In this document: piece after piece, positions 35,571 to 43,728 of the stretch
How positions within the stretch are numbered: the first letter of the stretch is position 1
Layout: each line of letters starts with the position of its first letter
Assembly: GCF_001672775.1 (NCBI RefSeq)
Contig: NZ_LZKJ01000143.1
Location: forward strand, 1-48,741
Source: Mycobacterium kyorinense
Lineage (GTDB): Bacteria > Actinomycetota > Actinomycetes > Mycobacteriales > Mycobacteriaceae
Reading direction: 5' to 3'
Length of the DNA: 48,741 nucleotides
Made by a program: the position numbers and the translations under genes
Notes under the pieces: generated by a model
The model's database searches: none
Told to the model about the DNA's origin: nothing
What the model saw: only the letters and a program-made list of their open reading frames with translations

Positions 35571-36251
35571 ATGACGATCGGCCAGGTCCCCGATCTGTTT
35601 GACGGCCAGGCAGCGCCGTCGCGAGACGACTACGTTCTTGCCCAAGGATTTCTGCGTAACCCGGAGTACTGCCGGGGAGTGCTACCCGATGAACGGATGT
35701 GGCCGCCGGAACTCGATCGTCTACCGGCAAATGACGACGGTCGGATTCGCATCGACCGCGCCGTCGTATTCGCGATTGCGCGGCGCGCGATAACCGAACT
35801 CGACGATCCGTGGTCGGCCACGCAGTTGCACGCAGCGATCACATTCTGGGGTGCGCCACCAGGGCAGTCGACGACACGTGCGGCGAAGCCGTTCGCGGAT
35901 GCCAATGTTGCGGGGCGCCTGACCCAGGCAATCGAAATTACACGCGGTGAGGGGCCGATCAGTGCGTACAAAGCGTTGAGTAGACACCAGCGACTGTGGG
36001 TCAGAGGGCTCGGCCCGTCGTACTTCACCAAGTTGATGTATTTCGCTGGATACGACGCGAAACCTTATCTCTCGCAGCCTCTGATCATGGACGACAACGT
36101 CATTGCCGGACTGATCAAGGTCACCGGCCACCCGTGGGAAGCCTCAGGTGATCACTACACTCGCTACTTGGACCTGGCCAAGGACTGGGCCTACGAATTC
36201 GCCACAGAACCCGACGTGATCGAACGGCGCCTCTTCGCCCTCGGATCGTGA
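35571..36251 (+). CDS. 8-oxoguanine DNA glycosylase OGG-fold protein
   Basis: Protein of 226 residues with an OGG/HhH-GPD-type end. The helix-hairpin-helix and active-site segment is RLWVRGLGPSYFTKLMYFAG, with Lys154 as candidate catalytic lysine. It is followed by LIMDDNVIAGL, whose Asp174/175 would be the conserved aspartate. Such enzymes excise oxidised guanine. The N-terminal half (EYCRGVLPDERMWPPELDRL) is typical of the OGG-fold proteins found in actinobacterial accessory regions rather than of housekeeping MutM or MutY. ATG 35571 has a strong ribosome-binding site (GGGGAGGTGCA), and an upstream GTG extension is unlikely. Possible roles are DNA repair for the element or recognition of modified phage DNA. 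The latter is speculation. Confidence 0.72.
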   Translation: MTIGQVPDLFDGQAAPSRDDYVLAQGFLRNPEYCRGVLPDERMWPPELDRLPANDDGRIRIDRAVVFAIARRAITELDDPWSATQLHAAITFWGAPPGQSTTRAAKPFADANVAGRLTQAIEITRGEGPISAYKALSRHQRLWVRGLGPSYFTKLMYFAGYDAKPYLSQPLIMDDNVIAGLIKVTGHPWEASGDHYTRYLDLAKDWAYEFATEPDVIERRLFALGS

Positions 36252-36399
36252 TCTGACTACGTGAAGTACTGCCCTTCCTCAATGAGTAGTGCTAATTCCA
36301 TGGACTTCACCTGAGATCAAGATTCACGACCGAAGTATCGCAACGCGAATGTGGCTGTGGTGGTGGACTTGTCCGGCTACCGGTTCGTAGGTTGCAGAC
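36252..36399. other. Intergenic region with weak inverted repeat
   Basis: 148 bases between two plus-strand genes. A 7-base inverted repeat (GTGAAGT 36261-36267, ACTTCAC 36304-36310) with a long loop could be a weak terminator or a binding site. Nothing else is recognisable. Confidence 0.3.
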
Positions 36400-37284
36400 A
36401 TGGGCGCGAATGAGAAGCTTCTTGCGCGGCGCCGGGCATGGGAAGCGCAGCTGAAGAAGAAGGAGGAGAGGGCTCGCCGTGATCGTGCCAACGCGGCGGG
36501 CGCCGAGGAGATCCGGGCGATTCTCCATAGAGTTAACGTCGTTGATATTTGGGAACGCAGACGCTTAGACCAGGCCACCGAGAACATCCGCGCTGATGCG
36601 GTGAAGAGGCGGTCAGGTCACTTCCGTGGAATGCAGACCGTCATCGAGCAGATGCGGGCTCGCGGCCAAACCTATGCGCAGATCGCCGAACTCGTCGGCG
36701 TGGATGTCCGCGAAATTCAGACTGTCCTGCGCCGGGCGCGCACCGGAGATCAGGGTGGACGGGGTTCAACAGCTTGCGCGGCGGCGAGTTCGGGACCTGT
36801 TGATGCGGTGGATCCGAATACCGACTCAGTCAGCGTCGATCCACAGCCAGAGGATGTACCACGGGGTTCGTCCGGTGAAGGTGTTGGCGGTGGCTACGAT
36901 CCGACTCGCTGTGTCCGCTGCGATGCGGTGATGCTTGATGAGAAGGTCGCTCCTCGGCGTGGCCGTCGCCGACTGTATTGCTCGGACACGTGTCGTCGAG
37001 ACGCGTCGGCGGCGCGCACAGCCGCGCAACGCTACGGCGCACCGATACGTGTCGTCGAAGTGCCGAAAGGCATTGCGTCACAGGAGCAATCTGAGCCGAC
37101 AGGCCGACGGAACGAGCCTGTAGTGCAGGTGGATGCCGTAGGAATTGCGCTGGGTGACGCCGGGGTGCTGTGTGAGGTGCTCACACGTGTGGCAGAGCAG
37201 GCTCGGCTCAAGAAGCTCGATCGGGCGACTCTGACGGCCGCGCGGGATCTGTCCAATGCCGTTCATCCGCACCGTAGCTGGTGA
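36400..37284 (+). CDS. Uncharacterised HTH and zinc-finger protein
   Basis: Protein of 294 residues, function not recognised. Residues 1-45 are a highly charged probable coiled coil (LLARRRAWEAQLKKKEERAR). Residues ~80-112 form a probable helix-turn-helix (GQTYAQIAELVGVDVREIQT). After a Ser/Pro-rich linker, residues ~167-200 hold a zinc-binding pattern of two cysteine pairs (RCVRCDAVM and YCSDTCRRDA) around an Arg-rich loop, like the zinc motifs of actinobacterial mobile-element proteins. The C-terminal ~60 residues are helical. It is probably DNA-binding. It is plus-strand, close to and convergent with the replication module (14-base gap). Confidence 0.6.
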   Translation: MGANEKLLARRRAWEAQLKKKEERARRDRANAAGAEEIRAILHRVNVVDIWERRRLDQATENIRADAVKRRSGHFRGMQTVIEQMRARGQTYAQIAELVGVDVREIQTVLRRARTGDQGGRGSTACAAASSGPVDAVDPNTDSVSVDPQPEDVPRGSSGEGVGGGYDPTRCVRCDAVMLDEKVAPRRGRRRLYCSDTCRRDASAARTAAQRYGAPIRVVEVPKGIASQEQSEPTGRRNEPVVQVDAVGIALGDAGVLCEVLTRVAEQARLKKLDRATLTAARDLSNAVHPHRSW

Positions 37285-37298
37285 GAAGCTCAGGCGAA

Positions 37299-37760
37299 TC
37301 AGCGGCTCGTATGTCTCGACCTCCGCCGGGAACGTCGTCCGGCGGGACTGCACCCGGTCATACTCGCGGCGGTCCGACCTGCGGTGTGGATTGCCCTCTG
37401 CGCGAGGTCATCTGACAGATACTCGATACTAGCTTCCAACTCGTAGACGGCATCCTTTCGCGCTTCAGCGATCATCGCTGAAGCGTCCTCGGAATGGGGT
37501 AAGTAGCCGTTCTGCCAGCCGAAACCGTCGATCACGACGTCGATCAGGTCGTCGAACCGGCTAACCAATTGTTGCGCGTCCATTTCGGCGTGCTCCTCGA
37601 TGAACTCGTCACGCTCGTCGGGAGTCCAGGATGGCGGGAACGGCAGATGTGTTCGGTAGAGGTCGCGAATCGCGGCGTCGAGACGCCCCGATAATGCGAT
37701 CTCCGGCCAATTAGTTGCCGCGGCGGTGGCCAACCGCTTCAGATCGTTATCGAGATTCAT
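37299..37760 (-). CDS. Hypothetical protein downstream of the replication ATPase
   Basis: Acidic protein of 153 residues, not recognised. ATG 37760 (MNLDNDLKRLATAAATNWPE) has a ribosome-binding site (GGAAGG) and is preferred over a TTG 63 bases upstream. Features include PPSWTPDERDEFIEEHAEMD and FGWQNGYLPHSEDASAMIAE. The last ~30 residues become Arg/Ser-rich ([14 protein letters not shown]), which may reflect a frameshift near the end or a basic tail. It lies just after the replication-type ATPase and is probably co-transcribed with it. No function is inferred. Confidence 0.55.
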   Translation of the reverse strand: MNLDNDLKRLATAAATNWPEIALSGRLDAAIRDLYRTHLPFPPSWTPDERDEFIEEHAEMDAQQLVSRFDDLIDVVIDGFGWQNGYLPHSEDASAMIAEARKDAVYELEASIEYLSDDLAQRAIHTAGRTAASMTGCSPAGRRSRRRSRHTSR

Positions 37761-37847
37761 GTCAACTGGCCTTCCCGTGTACGTCCTGATAATGCCCTCC
37801 GGACCCGACAGAACAACTCGCAATTCCGCAGAACGACGCAGGCACTG

Positions 37848-39410
37848 CTACGCGGGTAGGTCTTCGCGGCTCTCATCGGTGACCGGTGCAACCGCGATCT
37901 CAGGATTACGCAGCGTGGTGGTGCTCGACGGTAGCGGCGAGGGACGCGAGGATTGCGAGGCTAGTTGAGCCACCACATCTTTGTATGGCGGATAGATGGT
38001 CCATAGCAACACGTTCCGATGGTTACGCGCGCCGTCGTCATCTATGACCCATCCGAGGCTCCGCAGCGCCGGTGCGTGCCGCCTCAGACTTGCTGTGACA
38101 TCTCTGCCGTTCTTCGGCCATTCCTTGGGGCGTCGCCAGTGGTCGCTGACCGGGGTGACCATCGTCAGCAGGTCGCCGCCAGATTTCCCGACGAGTGGTT
38201 CACGGGCGTGCCGCCGCAGTTGTTCAATAAATGGGTCGGCGGACAGGCTGTCCTCGGAGAGCTGATCGGCGCGCGACAAGTAGCGACGCAAGCCATGGGT
38301 CGACAACGCCTCGTCGACGGCCGCCAGGGTGCGGCCAAAGTCCGCCATTCGTGGCGCGTCGTCGACCACTATGGTCGCCAGGCGCTGATGCACGGTGCAG
38401 GCTAGGTCGAGGAGCCCGCCTAAAATACCTGGTAGAGACTCCAGCCACCTCTGTCGCATCGTGGCCTCCGGTTGTCGCATGTGACGATCGATGCGTCGCA
38501 GGTCGACCGTCGCAAGTCGCTCGGCGAGGTCGGGGCGTACCGCGCCGACGTCGATGCCGTTGATGATGACGCAGCGGCGGAACTTCACAACCGCCAGATC
38601 GGCGTCGGTGTAAAGCGCGCGTTTGACGTTGCCGTCGCCGGTGGCGGCGCGGCACAGCGAGTCCGACAACCACGGCGGGATGGCGGACAGGTTGTCCAGG
38701 GCGACCACCCATGAGCCGGAGGCGGCGGTCACCCAGGAGTCGGCGTCGCGCGGCGCTTGCCGCAGCGGGACTGGGGACGGGTCGATGAGGTCGACCAGCA
38801 TGCGTGTCGTCGTGCTCTTGGCGCTGCCTTGCTCCGCGAAGAGTGCCAAGACAGGATGCGGCACGTCGCAATGGATCAGTGCAGCGACGAGTACTGCGAG
38901 CAACGCGGGCTGATCTTCGACAGCGACATTGACGAAATCCCAAAGCCGTTCCAGATCACCGTTGGCCGGAGGTAGGGGCATGGCAGCGGTCAGCCGCGTT
39001 CGAGAAAACCGCACCGGAGCGGAGTCGAGGATCGTCCAACGGCCTGAGCCGATGCGAATGACCTTGCCATCGGGACGTCCGGTATCGATGTAGCTCGCCC
39101 CGTGGTGCTCGGCAACGCGCAGGTGCAGCTTCTCCGGGGGCTGGGCAGCTGCCAGGCCTTCAAGGATCAACGTGGCGTCGGTGAGTGCTTGGCCGCCGGC
39201 GACTGCGCCGGTCTCGGCGAAGTGTCGGGCGGCAAGGTCGGCACGCAGCCCCGTTCGGCCGCCGCGAAGGAGCATCGCTATATGCGGACGCGTACGTTCG
39301 GCGCCAAATGCTTCGCCGTCTTCGGACACCCCGAGAAGGTAGCGTTCCTGCGCCATGCCGACCAGACGGGCGGCAACTGACCGCTTGTCAGCTTCTTCCT
39401 TGGCGCTCAT
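37848..39410 (-). CDS. Replication-type P-loop ATPase of mobile element
   Basis: ATP-binding protein of 520 residues of a kind common in actinobacterial phages and integrative elements next to xis and int. The P-loop region is VLALFAEQGSAKSTTTRMLV (about 187-206), followed by SWVVALDNLSAIPPWLSDSL as a Walker B-like segment and VKFRRCVIINGIDVGAVRPD. This fits a helicase loader or primase-associated SF3/DnaB-like helicase, acting in replication of the excised form. No primase domain is visible in the first 150 residues. ATG 39410 has a ribosome-binding site (AGGAAAG). The family-level role is moderate and the exact biochemical activity is uncertain. Confidence 0.65.
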   Translation of the reverse strand: MSAKEEADKRSVAARLVGMAQERYLLGVSEDGEAFGAERTRPHIAMLLRGGRTGLRADLAARHFAETGAVAGGQALTDATLILEGLAAAQPPEKLHLRVAEHHGASYIDTGRPDGKVIRIGSGRWTILDSAPVRFSRTRLTAAMPLPPANGDLERLWDFVNVAVEDQPALLAVLVAALIHCDVPHPVLALFAEQGSAKSTTTRMLVDLIDPSPVPLRQAPRDADSWVTAASGSWVVALDNLSAIPPWLSDSLCRAATGDGNVKRALYTDADLAVVKFRRCVIINGIDVGAVRPDLAERLATVDLRRIDRHMRQPEATMRQRWLESLPGILGGLLDLACTVHQRLATIVVDDAPRMADFGRTLAAVDEALSTHGLRRYLSRADQLSEDSLSADPFIEQLRRHAREPLVGKSGGDLLTMVTPVSDHWRRPKEWPKNGRDVTASLRRHAPALRSLGWVIDDDGARNHRNVLLWTIYPPYKDVVAQLASQSSRPSPLPSSTTTLRNPEIAVAPVTDESREDLPA

Positions 39411-39499
39411 AGGCTTTCCTGCCCGTGGTGCTTCTGCGGGCAGACATGACGAGCTATTCTCATGAGGAACTTCCGTGTTCGAGGATCGGGTGGTTCGAA

Positions 39500-39532
39500 C
39501 GAAAAGCCTCGGCTAGTCCCCGGGGCTTTTCG
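39500..39532. terminator. Hairpin between xis and ATPase gene
   Basis: Perfect 9-base arms CGAAAAGCC (39500-39508) and GGCTTTTCG (39524-39532) with a 15-base loop. It lies 12 bases past the end of xis in the direction of transcription and may end or attenuate that transcript before the ATPase gene. It is symmetric, so it could act on either strand. Confidence 0.45.
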
Positions 39533-39544
39533 CTTGGATGGTTG

Positions 39545-39742
39545 TCATGCCGCGTCGCCGCCTCCTCGACGGGTTGCATTCTCCCGCTGCGAGATCCACC
39601 GCAGTACCTCGTCGCGCCGATAGACGACTCGGCGGCCGAGCGTGAAGCTCGCCGGGCCGATATCCGAATGGCGCCAGTACCGCAGCGTCCCGACTGGAAC
39701 GCCGATCATCTCCGATACCTGTTTAGCTCCAAGCAGTTCCAT
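39545..39742 (-). CDS. Excisionase-like HTH protein
   Basis: Protein of 65 residues with the excisionase/AlpA helix-turn-helix: ELLGAKQVSEMIGVPVGTL, then RYWRHSDIGPASFTLGRRVV and YRRDEVLRWISQ. ATG 39740-39742 is preceded by an excellent ribosome-binding site (AGGAGGAA). It is divergent from the integrase with a 166-base shared control region, the usual layout for a recombination directionality factor. It probably bends DNA at the attachment arms to favour excision and may repress or activate its own promoter. Confidence 0.82.
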   Translation of the reverse strand: MELLGAKQVSEMIGVPVGTLRYWRHSDIGPASFTLGRRVVYRRDEVLRWISQRENATRRGGGDAA

Positions 39743-39908
39743 CTGATTCCTCCTAAATCAAACTTCTTCGGTGTGGATCCCACCCTGCTGGTGGTGTTAC
39801 CAATCTGTCCACCAGTAGCCTGCAATTCACGATGAAACTGGTGGCGGTCGGTTCTTCTCACCGACTGTCGGTGGTCGGTGCCAAACTGGCGTTGGCAGAG
39901 GAGCAGCT
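39743..39908. promoter_or_regulatory. xis-int control region with several inverted repeats
   Basis: A 15-base palindrome CACCGAC-T-GTCGGTG lies at 39859-39873, about 35 bases before the integrase start. A second pair, CCACCAGT (39809-39816) and ACTGGTGG (39837-39844), and a third, CCACC (39780-39784) and GGTGG (39790-39794), lie closer to xis. They are candidates for Xis, integrase-arm or repressor sites. No clear promoter hexamers were assigned. Confidence 0.45.
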
Positions 39909-41210
39909 ATGCAAAGACGTAACCGCCGCGGAGGCGTGGAGGACCGCTGGCGGCGTGCAGACGGTGGCCGTTCTGCGCGGGCAGGCAAGGGGCGTCGCTG
40001 GCTGGCACGCTATGTCGACGACCAGGGTCAGGAGAACACACGGTCCTTCGAGCGAAAGGTGGATGCGCAGGCCTGGCTCGACGAGATCACAGCCATGCAG
40101 GTGACGGGCGCTTACGTCGCCCCGAAGGCGGGACGCGTCAGCGTCGGCGAGCTCTACGCGAAATGGCTTGGGACGCAGAGCCATCTCAAGAAGACCACGG
40201 CATCGACGCGGAGATACACGTGGCCGGTGTACGTCGAGCCCCGGTGGTCAGCTGTAGCCGTCGCCGACGTGCAAACGACCGACGTCCGGGCGTGGGTCCA
40301 GTCGCTGACATCTGCCGGTGCTGGCGCGGCCACCATCGAGAATGCCGTAGGTATCTTGCGGCAGGTGCTGGAGATGGCTGTCGAGGACCGCCGTATCGCA
40401 CGCAATCCGTGTGTCGGAATCAAACTTCCTCGGCGCAAACGGCGGCCACGCGGTTATCTGACGCACCGACAGGTGGAGCAGCTCGCGTCTGAAGTCGGGA
40501 CCGATGCGACGGTCGTGCGTTTCCTCGCCTACACCGGATTGCGCTGGGGAGAGATGGCAGCGTTGCGTGTCGGTGACGCGAAGATGCTTCGACGTCGCGT
40601 CCACGTGCGTGAATCCGTCACGGAGGTCGAAGGTCAACTTGAATGGTCATCGCCTAAGTCGTACGAGCAGCGGATGGTGCCCTTTCCCGCATTCCTCGCT
40701 GACGAACTGGGTGCGTCGATGATCGGAAAGAAGCCCGATGACCTGATCTTCGCCGCGCCCGAAGGCGGAGTGCTGAGGGTGTCGAACTGGCGTCGCCGAG
40801 TATTCAACAAAGCGGTCAAGCGGCTCGTCGCGACGGATGCGACCTTCCCGGTGGTGACGCCGCACGATCTCCGTCACACCGCCGCGTCGCTGGCAATCAG
40901 TGCCGGAGCCAACGTCAAGGCGGTGCAGACCATGCTGGGCCATGCCTCGGCAGTCCTCACGTTGGATACCTACGCCGATCTGTTTCCGGATGACTTGGAG
41001 ATGGTTTCGGCTGCTCTCGACGAAGCTCGAACTCAATCGCTGAAAGCTGCTGCGGACCAGCTGCGGACTGGAAAGGACGAAGGCCCCAACCAGTACAACC
41101 AGTCAGGGCCTCTCACCTGCGATGACACGAGTCGGGGTGGCGGGATTCGAACCCACGACCTCTTCGTCCCGAACGAAGCACGCTACCAAGCTGCGCCACA
41201 CCCCGCATGA
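39909..41210 (+). CDS. int: Tyrosine recombinase (phage-type integrase)
   Basis: Integrase of 433 residues. The N-terminal arm-binding/SAM-like region (WLARYVDDQGQENTRSFERK) includes a core-binding domain at ~78-165. The catalytic residues are complete: Arg212 (TGLRWGE), Lys250, His319-x-x-Arg322 (HDLRHTAASL), His345 (MLGHAS) and Tyr355 (LDTYADLF). The frame runs through attR into the tRNA on the opposite strand, so the last ~25 residues (RGGGIRTHDLFVPNEA onward) are translated tRNA sequence. In the excised circle the frame would instead end after five other residues. The basic N-terminus (RRNRRGG) and the ATG 39909 start follow GAGGAGC. Confidence 0.92.
   Translation: MQRRNRRGGVEDRWRRADGGRSARAGKGRRWLARYVDDQGQENTRSFERKVDAQAWLDEITAMQVTGAYVAPKAGRVSVGELYAKWLGTQSHLKKTTASTRRYTWPVYVEPRWSAVAVADVQTTDVRAWVQSLTSAGAGAATIENAVGILRQVLEMAVEDRRIARNPCVGIKLPRRKRRPRGYLTHRQVEQLASEVGTDATVVRFLAYTGLRWGEMAALRVGDAKMLRRRVHVRESVTEVEGQLEWSSPKSYEQRMVPFPAFLADELGASMIGKKPDDLIFAAPEGGVLRVSNWRRRVFNKAVKRLVATDATFPVVTPHDLRHTAASLAISAGANVKAVQTMLGHASAVLTLDTYADLFPDDLEMVSAALDEARTQSLKAAADQLRTGKDEGPNQYNQSGPLTCDDTSRGGGIRTHDLFVPNEARYQAAPHPA
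41051..41071. repeat. Paired 10-base repeats near right end (candidate arm sites)
   Basis: TGCGGACCAG (41051-41060) and TGCGGACTGG (41062-41071), one base apart, lie inside the 3' end of the integrase gene, about 60 bases from attR. The same two units in the other order are at 16828-16848 near attL. Confidence 0.4.
41129..41179. other. attR
   Basis: Right copy of the 51-bp attachment sequence, identical to 16677-16727 except position 41139. It spans the 3' part of tRNA-Pro from the acceptor end to the anticodon arm, and so keeps the tRNA complete after insertion. It also encodes the end of the integrase frame. Confidence 0.9.
41132..41205 (-). tRNA. tRNA-Pro (anticodon CGG)
   Basis: 74-base tRNA on the minus strand. 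The acceptor stem pairs CGGGGTG with CACCCCG, with A as discriminator base. The D-arm (GCGCAGCTTGGTAGCGTGC), anticodon loop TTCGGGA with anticodon CGG at 41171-41169, and T-loop GTTCGAATC are all present. It decodes CCG. CCA is not encoded. It is the integration target of the island, whose attR begins at its 3' end. Confidence 0.95.
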
Positions 41211-41465
41211 AGCCACGACAGCGTATCGCACCGCCGCCGCGGCTCGCCAAAGTGGATTGGGTGCGGCAAACGATGGGTATTCACTGGACGTCCGATTCTG
41301 GTGCGGTCGACAGCACGGGATGGGATCTCGGGTTGGTGATGTGCAGGTCACATTACGACTCGCAAGCGACGTGCCACACAGGATGCAGTGGAATAGGCCT
41401 TCCTGTCAGTAACGTTAAGCAAACCAATCAGCGCACGATTTCGGTCCAACGGAAGCGAGAGAATC
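41206..41465. other. Backbone intergenic region upstream of tRNA-Pro
   Basis: 260 bases without a supported gene. It must hold the tRNA-Pro promoter (minus strand), but no confident hexamers were identified. Confidence 0.35.
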
Positions 41466-41663
41466 ATGACGGTGTTGGGCGCCGTGGTGTTCGGCGGACT
41501 CTTGGCCCTTGGCGTGTTGTGGCTGCTGGTGACAGCTCCGGCGAACGAAGCTCAAGAGGCGTGGGATCACTCCCAACGGCAGGTGCGTTCAAACTCGGAC
41601 AGCACCGCAGCGAATGCGACCGGATCGAGTTCTTGGCTCTTGACCCATTCATCGCAGAAGTAG
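41466..41663 (+). CDS. Possible small single-span membrane protein
   Basis: Open frame of 65 codons from ATG 41466. It starts [20 protein letters not shown], a convincing membrane helix, followed by a short polar stretch ([14 protein letters not shown]). The second half overlaps the 3' end of cds1 on the other strand, where its residue composition looks like antisense reading. Either a real small gene with a long overlap or a chance frame; its ribosome-binding site is weak. Confidence 0.35.
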   Translation: MTVLGAVVFGGLLALGVLWLLVTAPANEAQEAWDHSQRQVRSNSDSTAANATGSSSWLLTHSSQK

Positions 41664-42673
41664 GTGTCGGCGTAGCGGTCGCCGCTGTCGGCCAGCAGCG
41701 TGACCACCGAACCGCAGCGACCGTTCGCGACCATCTCGGCCAATAGCCCGAACGCCCCCCATAGGTTGGTTCCGGTTGAGGCGCCCACCCGTCGCCCCAG
41801 TACCGCGCTGGCATGACGCGCGGCCGCAATCGACGCGGCATCGGGCACCGACACCATCCGGTCGACCACCCCGGGCAAAAAAGACGGTTCGACTCGCGGT
41901 CGGCCGATCCCCTCGATGCGAGACGACGCGTTGATGACGACGTCGTAATGGTCTTCGGCGTAGGCCGGATAGAACGCGGAGTTCTCCGGGTCGACCACAC
42001 AGAGCCGGGTGGCGTGCCTGCGGTAGCGGATGTACCGCCCGATCGTCGCGCTGGTCCCACCGGTGCCCGCCCCGACCACGATCCACTCCGGAATCGGATG
42101 CTTCTCGTCGCGCATCTGGACATAGATCGACTCGGCGATGTTGTTGTTGCCCCGCCAGTCGGTAGCCCGCTCGGCGTTGGTGAATTGGTCCAGATAGTGC
42201 CCGCCGGTTTCTCGCGCCACCCGCTCGGCCTCGGCATACACCTGGCTAGATCGCTGCACGAAATGGCAACGCCCACCTTGTGATTCGATCAACGCAATTT
42301 TGGAGGCGCTGGTCGACTCCGGCATGACCGCAACGAACGGCAGGCCCAGCAGCGCCGCGAAATACGCCTCCGACACCGCCGTCGACCCCGAGGATGCCTC
42401 CACCACCGTGGTGTCCTCGCCGATCCAGCCGTTGCACAGCGCGTAGAGGAACAGCGAACGCGCCAGCCGATGCTTGAGGCTGCCGGTGATGTGCGTCGTC
42501 TCGTCTTTGAGATAAAGCGCGACGTCGGCGTCGTCGCACCACGCCGACGGGAGGGGATATCGCAGCAGGTGCGTGTCGGCGCTGCGCCGTGCATCGGCCT
42601 CGATCAGCCGGATCGCGTTGTCGGTCCAGTCGCGTGGTCGGCTGTGCGCCGCGACCCGCGCCGGGTGGCTCAA
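41567..42673 (-). CDS. cds1: Cysteine synthase-family PLP enzyme (Cds1-like)
   Basis: Fold-type II PLP enzyme of 368 residues matching Rv3684 (Cds1, an L-cysteine desulfhydrase releasing sulfide, pyruvate and ammonia). The Schiff-base lysine is Lys67 in [30 protein letters not shown] is the substrate-binding loop and [16 protein letters not shown] binds the PLP phosphate. The start appears to be TTG 42673, overlapping the stop of the metallophosphoesterase (TTGA). Coupled order with the metallophosphoesterase and ponA2 agrees with M. tuberculosis. Sulfide production supports respiration and redox balance in mycobacteria. The enzyme assignment rests on synteny and family pattern. Confidence 0.85.
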   Translation of the reverse strand: MSHPARVAAHSRPRDWTDNAIRLIEADARRSADTHLLRYPLPSAWCDDADVALYLKDETTHITGSLKHRLARSLFLYALCNGWIGEDTTVVEASSGSTAVSEAYFAALLGLPFVAVMPESTSASKIALIESQGGRCHFVQRSSQVYAEAERVARETGGHYLDQFTNAERATDWRGNNNIAESIYVQMRDEKHPIPEWIVVGAGTGGTSATIGRYIRYRRHATRLCVVDPENSAFYPAYAEDHYDVVINASSRIEGIGRPRVEPSFLPGVVDRMVSVPDAASIAAARHASAVLGRRVGASTGTNLWGAFGLLAEMVANGRCGSVVTLLADSGDRYADTYFCDEWVKSQELDPVAFAAVLSEFERTCRWE

Positions 42674-43629
42674 CGCACCGAATAGCTGGGCTGCGACCGG
42701 CCGCGGTCGCTATCCGAGTTGCGGCCGCCCGTCGGCGCAGCGATCAGCGTCAGCAGGGTTGCCTCGGGCCGGCAGCAGAACCGCACCGGCGCATACGGCG
42801 ACGTGCCGATCCCAGCCGAGACGTGCAACCGCATCGTCGCACCCCACCGCGACGCCCCCTTGGCGCGAGACCGGTCCAGACCCGAATTGGTGACCAGCGC
42901 ACCGTAGAACGGCAGACACAGTTGCCCGCCGTGGGTGTGGCCGGCCATCACCAGCTGGTAGCCGTCAGCGGCGAAGCGGTCCAGCACGCGGGGCTCGGGC
43001 GAATGGGTCAGTCCCAGCCGCAGGTTGGCGGCCGGGCTGGCCGGACCGGCGATCGTCTCGTAGCGGTCGCGGTCGATGTGCGGGTCGTCTACGCCGGCCG
43101 CGGCGATGTGCAGCCCGCCCACCTCGAATTCGCGACGGTTGTGGGTCAGATCCAGCCAGCCCCGCTCAGTGAACGCCGCCCGCAGATCCTGCCAGGGCAG
43201 CGGCTGGCCGTGTACGCGGTGACCGGGGTTGGTCAGATAGTTCATCGGGTTCTTCGGACGCGGCCCGAAGTAGTCGTTGCTGCCGAAGACGAACACTCCC
43301 GGCAGGCTCAGCAGATCGCCCAGACTCTGCACCACCGCAGGAACCGCCTTGGGGTGGGCCAGGTTGTCGCCGGTGTTGACGACCAGGTCGGGCTCCCAGG
43401 CGGCCAACTCGCGCAGCCACGCCTGCTTGCGGCGCTGGCCCGGTCGCATGTGCAGATCGCTGACGTGCAGCACTCGCAGCGGCGACGATCCCGGCGTCAA
43501 CACCGGCATGGTCAGCTCGCGCAGCACGAACGCGTTGCGTTCGATGAGCGAGGCATAACCGATCCCGGCGACGGCCGAGCCGAGCCCGACAGCGCCTGTG
43601 GTTTTCAGGAGAGATGAAACGGCAGGCAT
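42670..43629 (-). CDS. Calcineurin-like metallophosphoesterase
   Basis: Metallophosphoesterase of 319 residues (Rv3683-like) with an N-terminal hydrophobic anchor ([20 protein letters not shown]). The dimetal centre is complete: [27 protein letters not shown] (Asn-Asp pair) and [10 protein letters not shown]. The sequence fits YkuE-like, membrane-associated phosphoesterases. The substrate is unknown. ATG 43629 follows the ponA2 stop by about 100 bases that contain repeats. The stop overlaps the cds1 start. Confidence 0.87.
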   Translation of the reverse strand: MPAVSSLLKTTGAVGLGSAVAGIGYASLIERNAFVLRELTMPVLTPGSSPLRVLHVSDLHMRPGQRRKQAWLRELAAWEPDLVVNTGDNLAHPKAVPAVVQSLGDLLSLPGVFVFGSNDYFGPRPKNPMNYLTNPGHRVHGQPLPWQDLRAAFTERGWLDLTHNRREFEVGGLHIAAAGVDDPHIDRDRYETIAGPASPAANLRLGLTHSPEPRVLDRFAADGYQLVMAGHTHGGQLCLPFYGALVTNSGLDRSRAKGASRWGATMRLHVSAGIGTSPYAPVRFCCRPEATLLTLIAAPTGGRNSDSDRGRSQPSYSVR

Positions 43630-43652
43630 GTCGGAAGCCTACTGCGGCTAGA

Positions 43653-43728
43653 CCAGTTCGTGGTGACCCGCTGCGCCCGGCTTCGCCGCGCTTGCGATCA
43701 CCACGGCCAGTTGGTGGTGACCCGCTGC
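43653..43728. repeat. Direct repeat pair and hairpin between ponA2 and metallophosphoesterase
   Basis: Two 22-base direct repeats (43653-43674 and 43707-43728) differ by one base. Between them is an inverted repeat, GTGGTGA (43660-43666) with TCACCAC (43698-43704). The second copy runs into the ponA2 stop codon. It resembles the short dispersed intergenic repeats of mycobacteria and could form a processing or termination structure. Confidence 0.6.

Larger units (their letters stand above)
16677..41179. mobile_element. Integrative defence island in tRNA-Pro
   Basis: A 24.5-kb element lies between two copies of a 51-bp sequence and ends with an integrase abutting an intact tRNA-Pro. It has its own excisionase and replication-type ATPase. 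No virion, packaging, relaxase or type IV secretion genes were seen, so it resembles a phage-satellite or minimal integrative element more than a prophage or conjugative element. Cargo: HEPN-family protein, AAA+/subtilase pair, BREX operon and OGG-fold glycosylase. Codon use in the cargo is visibly less G/C-biased than in the flanks. Confidence 0.88.

Noticed and set aside
35033..35602. Plus-strand frame of 189 codons before the glycosylase
   Set aside because: Second half is Ser/Arg-rich and overlaps the glycosylase start; only a short segment looks coding, so it was treated as remnant.
16677..41179. Prophage
   Set aside because: No capsid, portal, tail, terminase or lysis genes were seen between the att copies.
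41129..41210. Integrase C-terminal extension as a functional domain
   Set aside because: The residues come from reading the tRNA on its opposite strand; the same peptide appears wherever this tRNA-Pro is translated.
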